From: Suillus spraguei
Taxonomy: Eukaryota; Basidiomycota; Agaricomycetes; Boletales; Suillaceae
Direction: 5' to 3'
Length of the DNA: 64,000 bases
Assembly (NCBI GenBank): GCA_016800925.1
Contig: JABCPU010000210.1
Span: forward strand, 1-64,000
The position numbers were made by a program, and so were the translations under genes. This document shows, piece after piece, positions 34,359-45,028 of this stretch; positions within the stretch are counted from its first letter, which is position 1, and every line of letters begins with the position of its first letter. The notes under the pieces are model-generated. The model worked only from the letters and a program-made list of their open reading frames with translations, made no database searches and was not told where the DNA came from.

Positions 34359-35573
34359 TTCAAAACTGAAGAACTCGTCAAGCGGGAAGCCTGGTGGCCC
34401 ACTATGGGCTCTTATATTCGGAAATATGTAGAAGGTTGCACCCTTTGTCAGCAAATAAAGGCGGATACACATCCTGTTCCCCCTCCACTTACCCCGATCC
34501 CCTCATCTGCAACTCGGCCCTTTTCTCAGGTCTCTGTCGATCTTATCACTGACCTCCCTGTCTCTGGAGGCTTTGACAGTATTATGGTCATGGTAGACCA
34601 TGGTGTTACGAAGGGGGTAATTATTATCCCTTGTTCGAAAACCGTCACTTCCGAAGGCATTGCCAAACTATTCTTGAAACATGTCTACCGCTGATTTGGA
34701 CTCCATGACAAAGTCATCTTGGATCAAGGCCCGCAATTCCTATCTCGCTTCTCCAAGGAGCTTGCCCGACTTCTCGACTATGTCATCGCCCCCTCTACAG
34801 CTTATCATCCTCAGACTGATGGTCAAACTGAGAGGCTTAATCAAGAACTAGAAATGTACCTACGCATCTATTGCTGTAATAATCCTGAAGATTGGGTAGA
34901 ACACCTACCAATCGCTGAATTTGTCCACAACCACCGAAAACACAATGCAAGGAATGCATCACCCTTCTATCTCATGATGGGATACGAACCACGTGCCATC
35001 CCCCACCTGATCTCTGACTCATCCATCCCTGCAGCAGAAGATCAAGTATGATCCTTGCAAAAGATAAGAGAAGAAGCAATCGCCTGCCATAACATCGCAA
35101 TGCAAACAATGGCCAAACGATCCCGAGGAGAGAAGTACATTCCCTGGAAGATTGGAGATAAGGTCTGGCTATCCGCTACCAATCTTAGACTCAAACTCCC
35201 ATCGCCGAAACTTGCGCCGAAACGATACGGACCTTTCCCGATCATTGATGTCCTATCGCCTATCACATTTACGCTCAAACTCCCTCCACAATGGAAAATT
35301 CATCCCACTTTCCATGCTTCTGTCTTATCGTCCTATAGCAAAACAGACATACATGGCCCGAACTTTCCTGAACCACCGCCTGACATTATCAAAGAAGAAG
35401 AAGAATACGAAGTAGAAGCAATTCTTTCTCACAAAGGAACCGGCATTCACCGATGCTATCTTGTTTCCTGGAAAGGATATTCATCAGGAGATAACGAGTG
35501 GCTCCCAGAAAAGAACTTGAAGAACTCCGCTCAAATTCTGAATGCTTATAAGAAGCAACACTCCCTTTGATTA
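34359..35573 (+). pseudogene. Integrase and chromodomain (element 2)
   Basis: The zinc-domain cysteines are CTLCQQIK. The core shows SVDLITDLPVSGGFDS (Asp), VILDQGPQFLS (Asp) and HPQTDGQTERLNQEL (Glu). A GPY/F-like region YGPFPIIDVLSPITFTLKLP and an intact chromodomain (EVEAILSHKG...YLVSWKGY...NEWLPEKNLKN) end near 35570. TGA stops interrupt at 34692 and 35049. The catalytic triad is intact apart from these stops. Confidence 0.92.
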
Positions 35574-35709
35574 TTCTTCAGTCAATCAAATCGCACAAGC
35601 ACTTGATCAACTAACACCGTTCGAAATATCTTTCCCCACTGCATACATCACCCCCGTCACTATTGCCAACAATGACTCCGACTCCGATGCAGAAAACTAC
35701 GGAACCCTT

Positions 35710-36182
35710 GCCACTGAAATCGGGCATCACCAGCGACAGTGAAAAGACACAGACGGTCTGCTGGGAAGTTCTACAATGTCCAGAAGAGGACAAGGTGAAA
35801 GTACAAGGAACACATTCTAAGTACTATCAAGGGTTCGGCCTCAAAGATAAGTCTAAGAGGTTCTGTGAGAATAGAGACTAAGGCTAAGGAGTGCTTAGAC
35901 TTAGAGACGATTCAAGATGACTTAGGTTGGAGACCTAAGTGAAGGATATTCCAGGTAAAACCCAGTAAGATTAAAGTAAAGTATACAAGCGTAATACAAC
36001 GTGCTTAAATAGGTCAATATGTGCGCATGGATCAAGAGAGTCGTGAGAATGTAAGTGTGTATCCAAAGAAGGAAGGCAACTATAGTACAGATGCGTTGAG
36101 CATATGAGTCAGAGTCACGTTATGTAATATACAAGTAAAGGAGACAAAGAGAGAATGAATAGGGGCACATACGACTGTAACA
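35710..36182 (+). repeat. 3' LTR of element 2
   Basis: Matches the 5' LTR from about GGC(A/G)TCACCAG onward and ends ACTGTAACA. The first ~15 bases (TGTTACGAACTGGGG in the 5' LTR) are replaced or diverged. An open frame (YITPVTIANNDSDSDAENYG) runs across the boundary, so the exact start is uncertain. Confidence 0.8.
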
Positions 36183-36988
36183 GCTGACATCTGCACATTA
36201 ATGAGACATGTTCTTTGAATGGACTCCGATAGGTGTTGATTCGATTCATTCAATCTCACTACATCTGCAATGAGGCGTGCAACAGTTGAGTTCAAATCCT
36301 GGATTTGACCTTCGAGTGTATTGTGAGTATGATGATAAGGATCCATGTGTGGTGTTGCTGGTTGCTGACGATATGCTGAGTAGATCTGCTGAAACCCCTC
36401 ATGAGAACTACCTCCACTTGGCACCTGTGACTGTGATCGTAATGATGGCTCACTGCCTGTGAATGGTGTGTGCGAATTATGGCCATAGTAAGGTGTTTCA
36501 CCTCGCTGGGAACCTGAGTTTGATGAGTAGCTGGGTACAGCAGGTCTTATCAGCAGCGCTGGTGTTTGTTGCCCACTTCCATGCATATGACTCGGATACT
36601 GCCCATGATGGTCACAACCTATGTCTGGTGACTGGTGTGGGCTCAGAAGACGCGCACGTCCATCATGAAGTTCTGGAAATGATCCTGGTGTATACTGTTT
36701 GACAGGCTATGTGAAGTAAGATATCTATGTGAATAATATCTAATGATCTGCTCACTCTCTTTGTTGTATCTAGACCACAAGAAAAATGTCGTCAGGCTGC
36801 GGCAGCACATGGTTTCCGACAAATAATGGTGATGCATGAAGCACTGCATTAATATTCATCTGGCCCGGGGTGTGATATGTGTCTGTCATCTGGTGAAGGT
36901 CCTCTCGGTCAATTCCTCCAGCACTTTGGCTTGGATTGGTCACAGCACCACTGGGACAGCGTTGACTCGGAGGGGCTTGAGAAAACAT
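36183..36988 (-). pseudogene. 5' part of the CACTA-associated gene
   Basis: ATG at 36988 begins MFSQAPPSQRCPSGAVTN. A Ser/Gln/Pro/His-rich region follows (SQRGETPYYGHNSH, YRQQPATPHMDPYHHTHN). A helical heptad-like segment (IQDLNSTVARLIADVVRLNE) leads into the retroelement junction at MSA. An intron lies about 36700-36775. The low-complexity head plus coiled coil suggests a DNA- or protein-binding partner of the transposase, by analogy only. Confidence 0.5.
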
Positions 36989-37469
36989 TGAGGGCTAGAA
37001 GGAGCGGGGAAGGAAGGAACTAATTGTTTCAGGAAGGCCTGCCATGGGGAACGCGAATCCCTAGAAGCCATGGGGAACGTGAATCCCTGGAAGCACTGTA
37101 TAGAAGATGCAATGTTTATCTCTACCTTAATTCGAGCTCTATTTGTTATATCCAGACGTGATTCAGACATTAGGTTAAGAGTAAAAATGGCTATCCAACC
37201 CCAGCACACATGGTATAACCCACCTCGGGATTTGATCTCGAACGGTCACTTTTCTCTACTTCAAGTGGTAGTGATTCGCACATTAGCTATTGTCTAGTTA
37301 TGCTATGTTTATCGTTGCTACTTCTACCTCAACCCTATCAGGTTAATTTCTCATTTCCGCAGTGACTGTGGATTCAACTGTATTTCTCTTATTTAAAATT
37401 TATATATCTACATATAGAGTTACCGCCGGCCTCGGGTGCAATTGTGTCCATGTTTTTGCAGCTCTTCCT
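36989..37469. other. No gene; short tandem duplication
   Basis: A 31 bp unit containing GCCATGGGGAACG and GAATCCCT is repeated at about 37041-37071 and 37072-37102. It may be a subterminal repeat of the CACTA element. No gene otherwise. Confidence 0.45.
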
Positions 37470-38009
37470 GTGCACAGCATTTGTCGACCACATTGCATAC
37501 TTTGAGGACACCATTAACTTACTCTTCCATTCATTGCCCTTTTCCCTCTCAATATCTACGTTGACGAATTCAATGACAGAATTCTAGACAAATTACTATG
37601 TGATTCTTGTAAGTTTCACAAACAGACATGAAGCACACACGCCACTCACAATTCGAACGATCTGAAGGAAGCCAAACATGCTCCATTGAACGCGCCAGAA
37701 CACACCCGACTACCTCACAATCCTAACTCATCCCGGAGTGCCTCCCCACTGCCTGTATTTGAAACAACTGCGTGTATACCATTCAATGAAACCTCTGTAG
37801 AAAAAGGATTGGTTATAAAAGCGCGCGCACACATAGTGGCTCTACAGTGTCGTTTCATTGAAGTCCAGTTCATCAATACATTCGAGAGCCACTGCATTCC
37901 CCACATTAATTTTACATTCCATCCAAATCGTTCATTGTGGACGGTAAACCGGAGACAGTTTCTTTTGCGACCTGCGTATGCAACCACATTACAGCTGTGT
38001 GTGTATATA

Positions 38010-38813
38010 ATGCACTGGCGTTTGTGGGAAAATCGTAATTGAGGATTTGGGACTTTGAAAATTTTCACCGTTTTGAGACTTAGAGCAAAATTTAAACAAT
38101 TGCACCACGTCGGACAACAATACACCTAGTATGGTCAACCGAAAGATCTCATCCGACGTCAAACTCGCTGCCATTCGCCTGTATGAGCAAGATATCCTTA
38201 GTCTTCGTGAAATCCTTGATTGCATCGGCTTCTCGAGACGCACATTCTTCCGCATCCGAAAGCTCTATCAGCACACCGGCGATGTAGTCAAACCACGGAG
38301 TGAATTCACAGGTCGTCCGAGGAAGCTGAATCTTGAGGATGTTCAGTACCTCGTGGAACTGGTCCACCACCGGCCAGATTGGTTTCTCGACGAGATCACT
38401 CGACTCATGTTATGCAACCGCTTCCTTGCACTCCACTACACCACCATCCACCGCGAGCTCCATCATGCGGGCGTTTCCCTCAAAAAGCTCCCCAAAATTG
38501 CCAAAGAACGAAATGAAGATCTGCGTGCTGACTACATGCGACGGATGGCCCAATACATGACCCCGAGCTCTCATCTGAATCTGATTCGGAGGGGCTCGAG
38601 GACAGTTCCATGACATCTGTATCAGTGTCGTCTACAAATTCGGCGCTCTTGAATGCTTTGGCCATTGTACGATTTATGAGGGACACGGTATAGCACAGTA
38701 CAGATATAAAATCGATTATTGGGAACGCGACGCGGCATTATGTAACACAGAATGGTAAAAAAAAACTAAGTCCCGAATCTCAATTGTGTTTTCCCACAAC
38801 ACGCCAGTGCCAT
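38010..38813 (+). mobile_element. Tc1/mariner-like element, 804 bp, deletion derivative
   Basis: TA lies at both flanks (38008-38009 and 38814-38815). The inverted ends share ATG(G)CACTGGCGT, then TTGTGGGAAAA, AATTGAG and GGGACTT over about 45 bp with small indels. Inside is a truncated transposase. The homologous unit at 39556 lacks the element. Confidence 0.82.
38131..38613 (+). pseudogene. Tc1-like transposase, N-terminal HTH part only
   Basis: Starts MVNRKISSDVKLAAIRLYEQ. It has two helix-turn-helix units (LSLREILDCIGFSRRTFFRI, and RPDWFLDEITRLM...TTIHRELHHAGVS) ending ADYMRRMAQY. The DDE catalytic domain is missing. The frame runs into sequence that on the minus strand reads as another acidic fragment (SSSPSESDSDESSGS). 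The element therefore kept only DNA-binding capacity. Confidence 0.75.
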
Positions 38814-38967
38814 TAGTTTCGCAAACTACTGTAAACGGGTGTCAAGGGTTAACGCTAGCGCGCGCTGCACTCGACCTTCGAACGGATCTTTGTGGTCACG
38901 GTCAATTGTACTCAGCTTTGTCGAGAGTGAGAACGTGAGCCTCTACAGCGTCATGCTGTGCGATTGC

Positions 38968-39668
38968 GTGCACAGCATTCGTCGACCTTGGAGAAGACTG
39001 CTCGATAACATCTTGAACTCATAGCAGCCACTACAAACTTTGAGGATACCATCAACTTTCTCTTCCCACAGGACGTCATTAAGAGGCTGATACCTGTGTT
39101 CATCGCTCATTCCTTTCCCCTTCGAATTCAATGACACAATTGTAGACAAATTATCAGGCGATTATCGTAAGTTTCGCAAACAGACACGCCACTCATAACA
39201 TAAAACAGATTTTTACTTTGACTCAGACAACCTGAAGGAATCCGAACGCACTCCATTGAACGCCCACAACACACCCAACTACTGTGCAATGCTAATCCAT
39301 CTAGGAGTGCCTCCTCATCGCCTGGATTTGAAACAAAACTGCGTGTGCGCCATTCAACGAAACCTCTCCGTAAAAATGATTGGTCAGAAATGCGTGGATG
39401 CACATAGTGGCTCTACCATCGTCGTTTTATTGAAGTCTAACTCATTATACATTCGAGAGCCACTGCATTCCCCGCGCTAACATTGCGTTCCATCTAAATC
39501 GTTCTTCGTGGATGGTAAATTGAAGACAGTTTCCCTTGCGTCCTGTGTATGCAACCACATTTAACGGGTGTCAAGGGTGAACGCTGGCGCGCACCATAGT
39601 CGACCTTCGAATGGATCTTTTTGGTCACGGTCAATTGTACACAGCTTTGCCGAGAGTGAGAATGTGAA
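38968..39668. repeat. Direct repeat copy B (about 700 bp)
   Basis: Second tandem copy of the unit at 37470-38940, without the Tc1-like insertion, at roughly 80 percent identity by eye. The nature of the unit is unknown. Confidence 0.82.
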
Positions 39669-39858
39669 GAAACACGAACATTGTATTTCCTGAATTACTA
39701 TTATAAACATCAATGTGTAGTACATATCATTGTGTTTACATGGCACCAACCGAAGGGGTGTCCTTGTAATTAAATATACTTGTCCTGGCATGCAAACTGT
39801 ACCCTCTGTGCGTTTGAGCAACATGGCACCCAAAGACAAAGACATCCAACAAATATCA

Positions 39859-41391
39859 TTACCGAAAACTATTATAAATCCACTCATCTTCGTCTTCCCC
39901 TGTTTTGCCAGTACTGTCAGATTTCCATCGATTATGTAGCTGTATCCAGAGGAACTCCGTCAGAGCCACTCCAAATTGCTCCTCCACTAAACGTCTCCTG
40001 ATAGAAGAGTCCAGTGAGGGTAAATTCGGAAGGATCCAGTTTGGATAAAGTTTACGATGACAACTCTTCACGAAGTACTTGTGTCCCCGACCAACTGATC
40101 TGTTGAAAGAATCGAAGAGGGCGCAGCAGGCATAGCATGACAATTTCGAGACCGCAATGTAGTTGAAAGGGGGGAAGGTGGGATTGAGGAAGTGATGCCT
40201 AAGGAGCAGGGCTTCACAGTGAATGTCATTTGTGACACTTTGAGTCGAGGGTTGTGCGCCGACGAAAGAAAGTGGCATAGAACTGACGATACTTGAGGTG
40301 CCTTCTTCTATGGAATTATTGTATCTGAGACCAAAATCCACAACAATCTGTTGAATGATGTCCTTTGAGAGCGTGAAGGTATTGCTTTCAGACACCGGGT
40401 CAATTCGCTCTATGATGAGGGTATCAAGAACATGTCCCATACGGTGCGGGTAGGCAAGGTTAGTCAGGAGCGACTGGTAGTGATAGCTCAAAGAGAACAC
40501 CTTTAAAAGGTATCTCCGAAGTGGAAACACCACATTGTTACTTTCCTTCACTAGGTTGTATGTCAACTCCGGTGAGTACAGCGAGGGCATGATAACTTAC
40601 TCATGTTTTCCCATGCGGTGATTATTTGGATATAGCCTGTATCCTCTAGCATACTCCGCATCTGCAGGGCTGTCGTAGTCACAAGGACTGCAAGCTTCTT
40701 GACAGTGGGAAGGAATTCCTCATGCTGAGGGTCCAACTCTGTCCATTCGAAACAAGCCCCAAGAATGGCTGCAGCTTCCTGGAACTTCGCTAAGTCACTG
40801 ACATTCTCGCTAGTCCACAAGTGTCGCTTTTCATCTGCAATTCTCTTCATGCAAGGTATGACTTCGGTTTTGAACCGAGTCTGTCTCTTCCTGCCTGAAC
40901 TTGCGCCAGGAAAATACGTAGATACTTTGGAGAAGGTTTCTCTTCAGAAAACACGTTTCGTCATTTTGTTTGGATGTGGAAGTGTCTAAATTCTCCGTCC
41001 CTGCTGCCAAAGGTTGGGCAAGGGAGGAACGTATGAGTTTGAGTTGAACAAAGATGTGGCGGAGGTGCGAAAGCGTTTCTTCGCCGACACCGCGATTACT
41101 AGTGATGTGAATGACAGAGTTGTTTTGTTTGAGTGTAATAGAGACAGCAACAATTTGATGCCTAGCATCCTGAACAGAGATTGCTGCAACTGCGTCCAAT
41201 AGAGCTATGGTTCGTTTTGATTTCGAACGCTCATGGAATTTGGGTGGTGGATACCGTCTGCTATCGGGGGAGTCTGGAACTATGGCTCCCCTTGGGTATA
41301 AGTTTTGTAAGATTGCAAGCAGGGCTTCTGGTGATTCTTGAACGTCAACCATGACAATGGCAGTTGAGAGGGAACATAGGGGCAAACACAT
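39859..41391 (-). CDS. OTT_1508-like cytidine-deaminase-fold protein, 483 aa
   Basis: Three exons fit exactly: 41391-40926, 40894-40601 and 40550-39859, total 1452 nt, with introns GTATCT...TTCAG and GTAAGT...CCTAG. The N-terminal half is an alpha-helical region without known motifs. The C-terminal third has a zinc-site pattern typical of deaminases. This is H-x-E in NDIHCEALLLRHH (near 40225) and C-x2-C in YIAVSKLSCYACCALF (near 40135). I recognise this as the fungal OTT_1508-like deaminase family, whose substrates are not known. No signal peptide or membrane segment. The start ATG at 41391 is the first in frame. It lies between transposon debris but is undamaged, unlike most genes here. Activity is inference. 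Confidence 0.75.
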
Positions 41392-41638
41392 TCGGGTCAA
41401 ACGATCGCTCAATTAGGGGAGTAATTCGTTGTTACTGTGTTTGACGCTCAGCCACCTTACCTAATACTTAGCTCCGCATGTAGTCATTTGGTTTACCTCA
41501 GCGTTTGTTCCACTCGCTGAGGTATGTTGTTCTCATTTTTCCGTACCTACCTGTACTCATGTTGCCTAGTTCACTCGTGTTCTATGTACTGCTCAATATT
41601 ATTAGCGTTTTTTCCACTCGTGCTACCCCCTACACGAC

Positions 41639-41940
41639 TAGTGTTGTGGGCAGAAGTCTGCCATTCTGCCAGTGATGTTCTAACAAAACGAGTCAAGCTT
41701 TCTCCACGGCCTCGATACCATCACCGGAGAAATTCGTGCACCCATTTATGAAGCGGCATGTGACAAAAGCCACTCGGGTGGTAACATTCTTCAATAGGTC
41801 GCACTACTGGGGCGGTCAGTTGAAAAAACAAGCCAGAAAGGATGGTGTCAACCGAGGATTGAAGAACAATTGCGAGTCTCATTGGTATGCACTCAAGATC
41901 ATTGTGGGCCAAATGCAATGGAGCTATTGTACCTGACACA
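41639..41940 (+). pseudogene. hAT transposase relic with left terminus
   Basis: Begins TAGTGTTGTGGGCAGAAGTC, nearly the same end as the MITE at 9838. At 41760-41905 a reading frame shows FFNRSHYWGGQLKKQARKDG and RGLKNNCESHWYALKI, a recognised block of fungal hAT transposases. The rest of the enzyme is missing and no right end was found. Minus-strand sequence at 41984-42400 is open ([20 protein letters not shown]), but I cannot name it. Confidence 0.6.
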
Positions 41941-42410
41941 TAATGATCTTATAGAAGCACCACTTTATTCTTCCGTACTACATTCACAAGCTCGGGAGAA
42001 CTTGAACGAGTTGCGCCTCGCCGATGCGACTTTTGCACCAGACATTTTTGAATTTGAATTTGTCTACTTCGCTCGCCCTGTTTCTGTGCTGGATGGCATC
42101 AGCGTTTACCGCCGTCGAATAGCTATGGGCGACGCGCTTGCTGTCGAAGTTGAAAAGGTTTCGAAGGAGCGTGGCATCAGTGGATGTCATCATTCCAGTT
42201 AGTGTTTTCCACCATTCTATGATTGTTTGGCCAAAGATATTTTGCAGGTTCTTGATACGTCTCGCGTTGCAACGTCGAATCTTGCTCAGAAACTCGACTT
42301 GACTTGCCGAGAGGGCTTCGTTAAGAATCGCTATATTGGCAGGACATTCATTATGCCAGGCCAACAAATGAGTACGCAAAACACGAATGAGTGATGGCAA
42401 GACTTTCTAC

Positions 42411-42975
42411 AGACGTAAGAATGTCAGGAGGAAATTGAACGCAATGGCCTTGGAGTTTGCTGGGAAGAATGTTTCCTTGTTAATGGTAAGATTTGGAATA
42501 GCCGGATCTTATCACCTCGTAAGACACATTCCAGACTCACATCGTTCGCAGCACCACCTCAGAAGAGATTATCCAGATAGCAAAGAACGTCGGCGCAAAA
42601 AAGGTCATCGTTGCGAGCTGCGCCCCACCCATACGATAACTCCTACCAATAGACTTGAACAGATGACTGACGAAACTCTAGGCACTCGAACGTCTATGGT
42701 ATCGATATGCCTTCAAGGACAGAGCTCGTTGCATATGGGCACAACACCGAAGAGATAGCTGAGGCCATTGGAGCAGATCTTGTCGTGTTCTAGACTCTTC
42801 TAGACCTCATCGCATCCGTGCGATAGTTCAACTCATCTATTTCGACATTTCGATTGTTCCGTATTCTCGGGAGAGTACGTCACTGGTGGTGTTAGCGAGG
42901 AGTCTTTGCACCGATTGGAGTCGCTCCGTACGTACAACGTCAAGAACAAGGTGACCGTGAACTCGTGGGAAGGTC
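42411..42975 (+). pseudogene. Amidophosphoribosyltransferase (ADE4/PurF) C-terminal fragment
   Basis: Reading through three frames gives RRKNVRRKLNAMALEFAGKN, EIIQIAKNVGAKKVIVASCAP (near 42570-42620), VYGIDMPS (near 42695), IAEAIGADLVVF and YVTGGVSEESLHRLESLR (near 42875-42930). This is the order of the PRPP-binding and C-terminal region of the first purine-synthesis enzyme. The VDDSIVRGTT loop is destroyed. No N-terminal glutaminase domain is nearby. Frameshifts and stops make it a dead fragment. Confidence 0.72.
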
Positions 42976-43413
42976 AGAGTGAGGGCGGTAGGGTCGGATG
43001 GATTCTACACTCGGGTGAACATGGTGCCATCTAGCGGCGCGGACGACACAGTTGGGTTGCATAACACCTGGAATATTAGTCGATAGTTGCCTGGTTCCTT
43101 TTTCTTTCGTGAATTCCGAGTAGACCATAATAATTATTGATATTTCCTGTTTCACAGACGGGTAGATAGATAGATAGGTTTTGTTGTCTAGGGGAAACTC
43201 GAGGGAGCAGGGTTGAGCGTGCGTCTAACAAATAGTAATGTCAACAGTATTATCGTTAATGAAAATAGAATGGATAACAATTGCACTAAACATACACTAC
43301 TGAGAAGTCGTACAATCAATGTTGATAGGTGATGATTCAACAAACACAATGCAAGTGCCAAATAAAATCTTTGAGTGGAACGTATACAGTGATGTAAATA
43401 GCTCAATTTGAGG
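42976..43413. other. No gene seen
   Basis: Intergenic sequence between the ADE4 fragment and the 3' end of Elongin A. It is probably the Elongin A terminator region, but no distinct signal was identified. Confidence 0.4.
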
Positions 43414-44668
43414 TTATCGGGTCGGCATGATACGTGCATTACTGGTCTGTCCTGGACGTTGGGAAAGGGTGCGGTGCTTCGGCATGAACAATGACGCCAT
43501 GGGATCCTTCTTGTTTATTGGGGGCTTAAACGGCCGCTGTTCCCCTGTGGCTGGTGGCTGTACTGTCGGTAAAGGTTTCGATAAAGGAGCAGAAGGAGGA
43601 GAGGTAGCCAATTTCGGAGGACTAGCAGGGGCTGAGACCGATGTTGTGGAAGGTCGGCCAGATGATTGAGGCGGCGCAGGTAGGATAGACGGTCGCTTGT
43701 AGGTGACTGTCTTGACGGTGACCATGCTCTTGGTTGGCTCAGAAGGTCTTGGTGCTGCAGGCTTTAGACCAGGTGAAATATGGAGTGTGCGCTGACGCTT
43801 AGGAGGAAGGAGACGAGCGTTGTACATGGAGCTACGGAATTTGGTGGCTTCATTCTTAGTCTTCTGAAAGAGTGTCTTGGGTTGACTCGGTGCTCCCCCT
43901 TTATGAAAAGCAATTAACGACTGAAGGATTCAAAAAAATATAGACGTACACCCTCGAGCACGTTTCGGAGGAGGTAGGCGATCGGTGATCTTGACCTCAC
44001 GTTCTTTCTTTCGTTCGTCTGCTTCCATGCGTTGAGTGCGGAGCCGAGAACCTACTAGTTCAAGCCGTTTGGCCTCTGCTTCTCGTAATATCTGTCCAGA
44101 CCTTTGTCAAGAAGTATCCAAATATTCAAGAAAGAGCTTACGAAAAATTGCTCGCGCCACGATTGAGGAGGTTCAGAGCCTTCTTGCAAATACTGTTCAG
44201 TTAAGAGGGGAAATGTCTTCCAGCATAATCGTTGCCATATTTCTTTTGTGATATCAGAGGACAGTGGAGAGATCGTTGAATGTATTGAACACACCAGAGG
44301 TATCATTCTCAAGATACTGGAGGAGGTGGATCAGGAATCGAAGCATGGTGTGGAGGAGATGGGACGAACGGGTGATGATTTTTCCAGACGAAGAAGGGTA
44401 TCTGCAGAGCAATATTCCAGCACTGGCTTAATCACATCGTACCGTATAGCATCATCTCCCAAACTGCTTATAGCTGGACGAATAACTTGCATCAGTCTCG
44501 GACGATAGTGTTTGAGGTCTTTGGCACGCACAATCTGTATATGTAGAGAGGACTGTAGGAGATGATCATTTCAGCATACAGCCACACACGGTCGATAGAC
44601 AACTCACCACGCTGACAATAGGTGACCAACGTGGGCAAACGGCGAGACTGGCCCTCAGCCTCGGACAT
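43414..44668 (-). CDS. Elongin A (transcription factor SIII subunit A), 319 aa
   Basis: Six exons close perfectly: 44668-44608, 44518-44370, 44316-44295, 44242-44142, 44091-43950 and 43898-43414 (960 nt). The start reads MSEAEGQSRRLPTLVTYCQR. An F-box-like region follows (YDVIKPVLEYCSADTLLRLE), then YLENDTSEIWQRLCWKTFPL, PQSWREQFF, a charged helix (AKRLELVGSRLRTQRMEADE) and ITDRLPPPKRARGWGAPSQP-KTLFQKTK. The tail is Pro/Ser-rich and basic. In other eukaryotes Elongin A supports Pol II elongation and, with Elongin B/C, targets stalled polymerase for ubiquitylation. The exon of only 22 nt is notable. No lesion is visible, so this is likely a functional host gene. Confidence 0.88.
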
Positions 44669-44779
44669 CCTTAGGAAAGAAGAATAGGTTGAAAGGTAGG
44701 CAAGGAATAGATAGGCAAGGAATAGAAAGAGTATGTACTTGAGTGAGTGAGTTGGTTAAGTTCAGCCTTGACGGTCACT

Positions 44780-45028
44780 TCATATTAAATACTGCCTCAG
44801 GGCCCACGCTGTGGGCCGTGCCTTGTGGAGATTACCCAGTTTGGAAAGCCCCTTACTGAATTGTGGTACTCTAAGCCTAGTACAATTAGTATTAACCTCG
44901 TGGAAGCCCTTATGAACAAAGGGAGACTGAGTATCCAAATCCACCTCAGGATGGTTTTGTAAGCTCAAGGGCAGTGCAGAAGTGAGCACGATCAGGAAGA
45001 CTAAGATATGATCAAGACCCTTCTTCAT
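44780..45028 (-). CDS. Possible small secreted protein, 82 aa
   Basis: ATG at 45028 gives MKKGLDHILVFLIVLTSALP, a clear signal-peptide shape, with likely cleavage after SLQ. The remaining ~57 residues have one cysteine and no known motif. Single exon. It lies 112 bp from the Elongin A start and is transcribed in the same direction. The length makes chance possible; only the leader supports it. Confidence 0.35.
   Translation of the reverse strand: MKKGLDHILVFLIVLTSALPLSLQNHPEVDLDTQSPFVHKGFHEVNTNCTRLRVPQFSKGLSKLGNLHKARPTAWALRQYLI

Larger units (their letters stand above)
26222..36182 (+). mobile_element. Ty3/gypsy chromovirus 2, with nested insertions
   Basis: Paired LTRs flank gag, protease, RT, RNase H, integrase and chromodomain in that order. 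The target duplication GCTGA is exact (26217-26221 and 36183-36187). Removing the element and one GCTGA rejoins the minus-strand host gene in frame (NVQMSA / TNDALTAQ). Inside are a solo LTR at 28761-30359, a second solo LTR at 32746-33513 and an antisense ORF block at 26706-28102. Eight in-frame stops in pol are all TGA at likely Arg codons. Confidence 0.93.
37470..38940. repeat. Direct repeat copy A (about 600 bp net), split by a Tc1/mariner-like element
   Basis: Aligns with 38968-39668 once 38010-38813 is removed. Shared blocks include GTGCACAGCATT, TTGAAACAA, CATAGTGGCTCTAC, ATTCGAGAGCCACTGCATTC and GGTCACGGTCAATTGTA. No coding frame is conserved between copies. Confidence 0.85.

Noticed and set aside
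30755..35051. TGA as recoded sense codon (selenocysteine or alternative code)
   Set aside because: TGA appears at several unrelated retroelement positions where Arg is expected, and intact genes here use TGA as stop; CpG decay is simpler.
26222..36182. Complete, active retrotransposon
   Set aside because: Solo LTR insertions and multiple stops interrupt gag and pol.
21520..37440. CACTA terminal inverted repeats bounding the Tnp2 region
   Set aside because: No matching CACTA/TAGTG pair could be found by eye, so element boundaries were not called.
43188..43439. Leu-rich minus-strand frame after Elongin A
   Set aside because: Low-complexity hydrophobic frame starting at a non-ATG codon and overlapping the Elongin A stop; likely chance.
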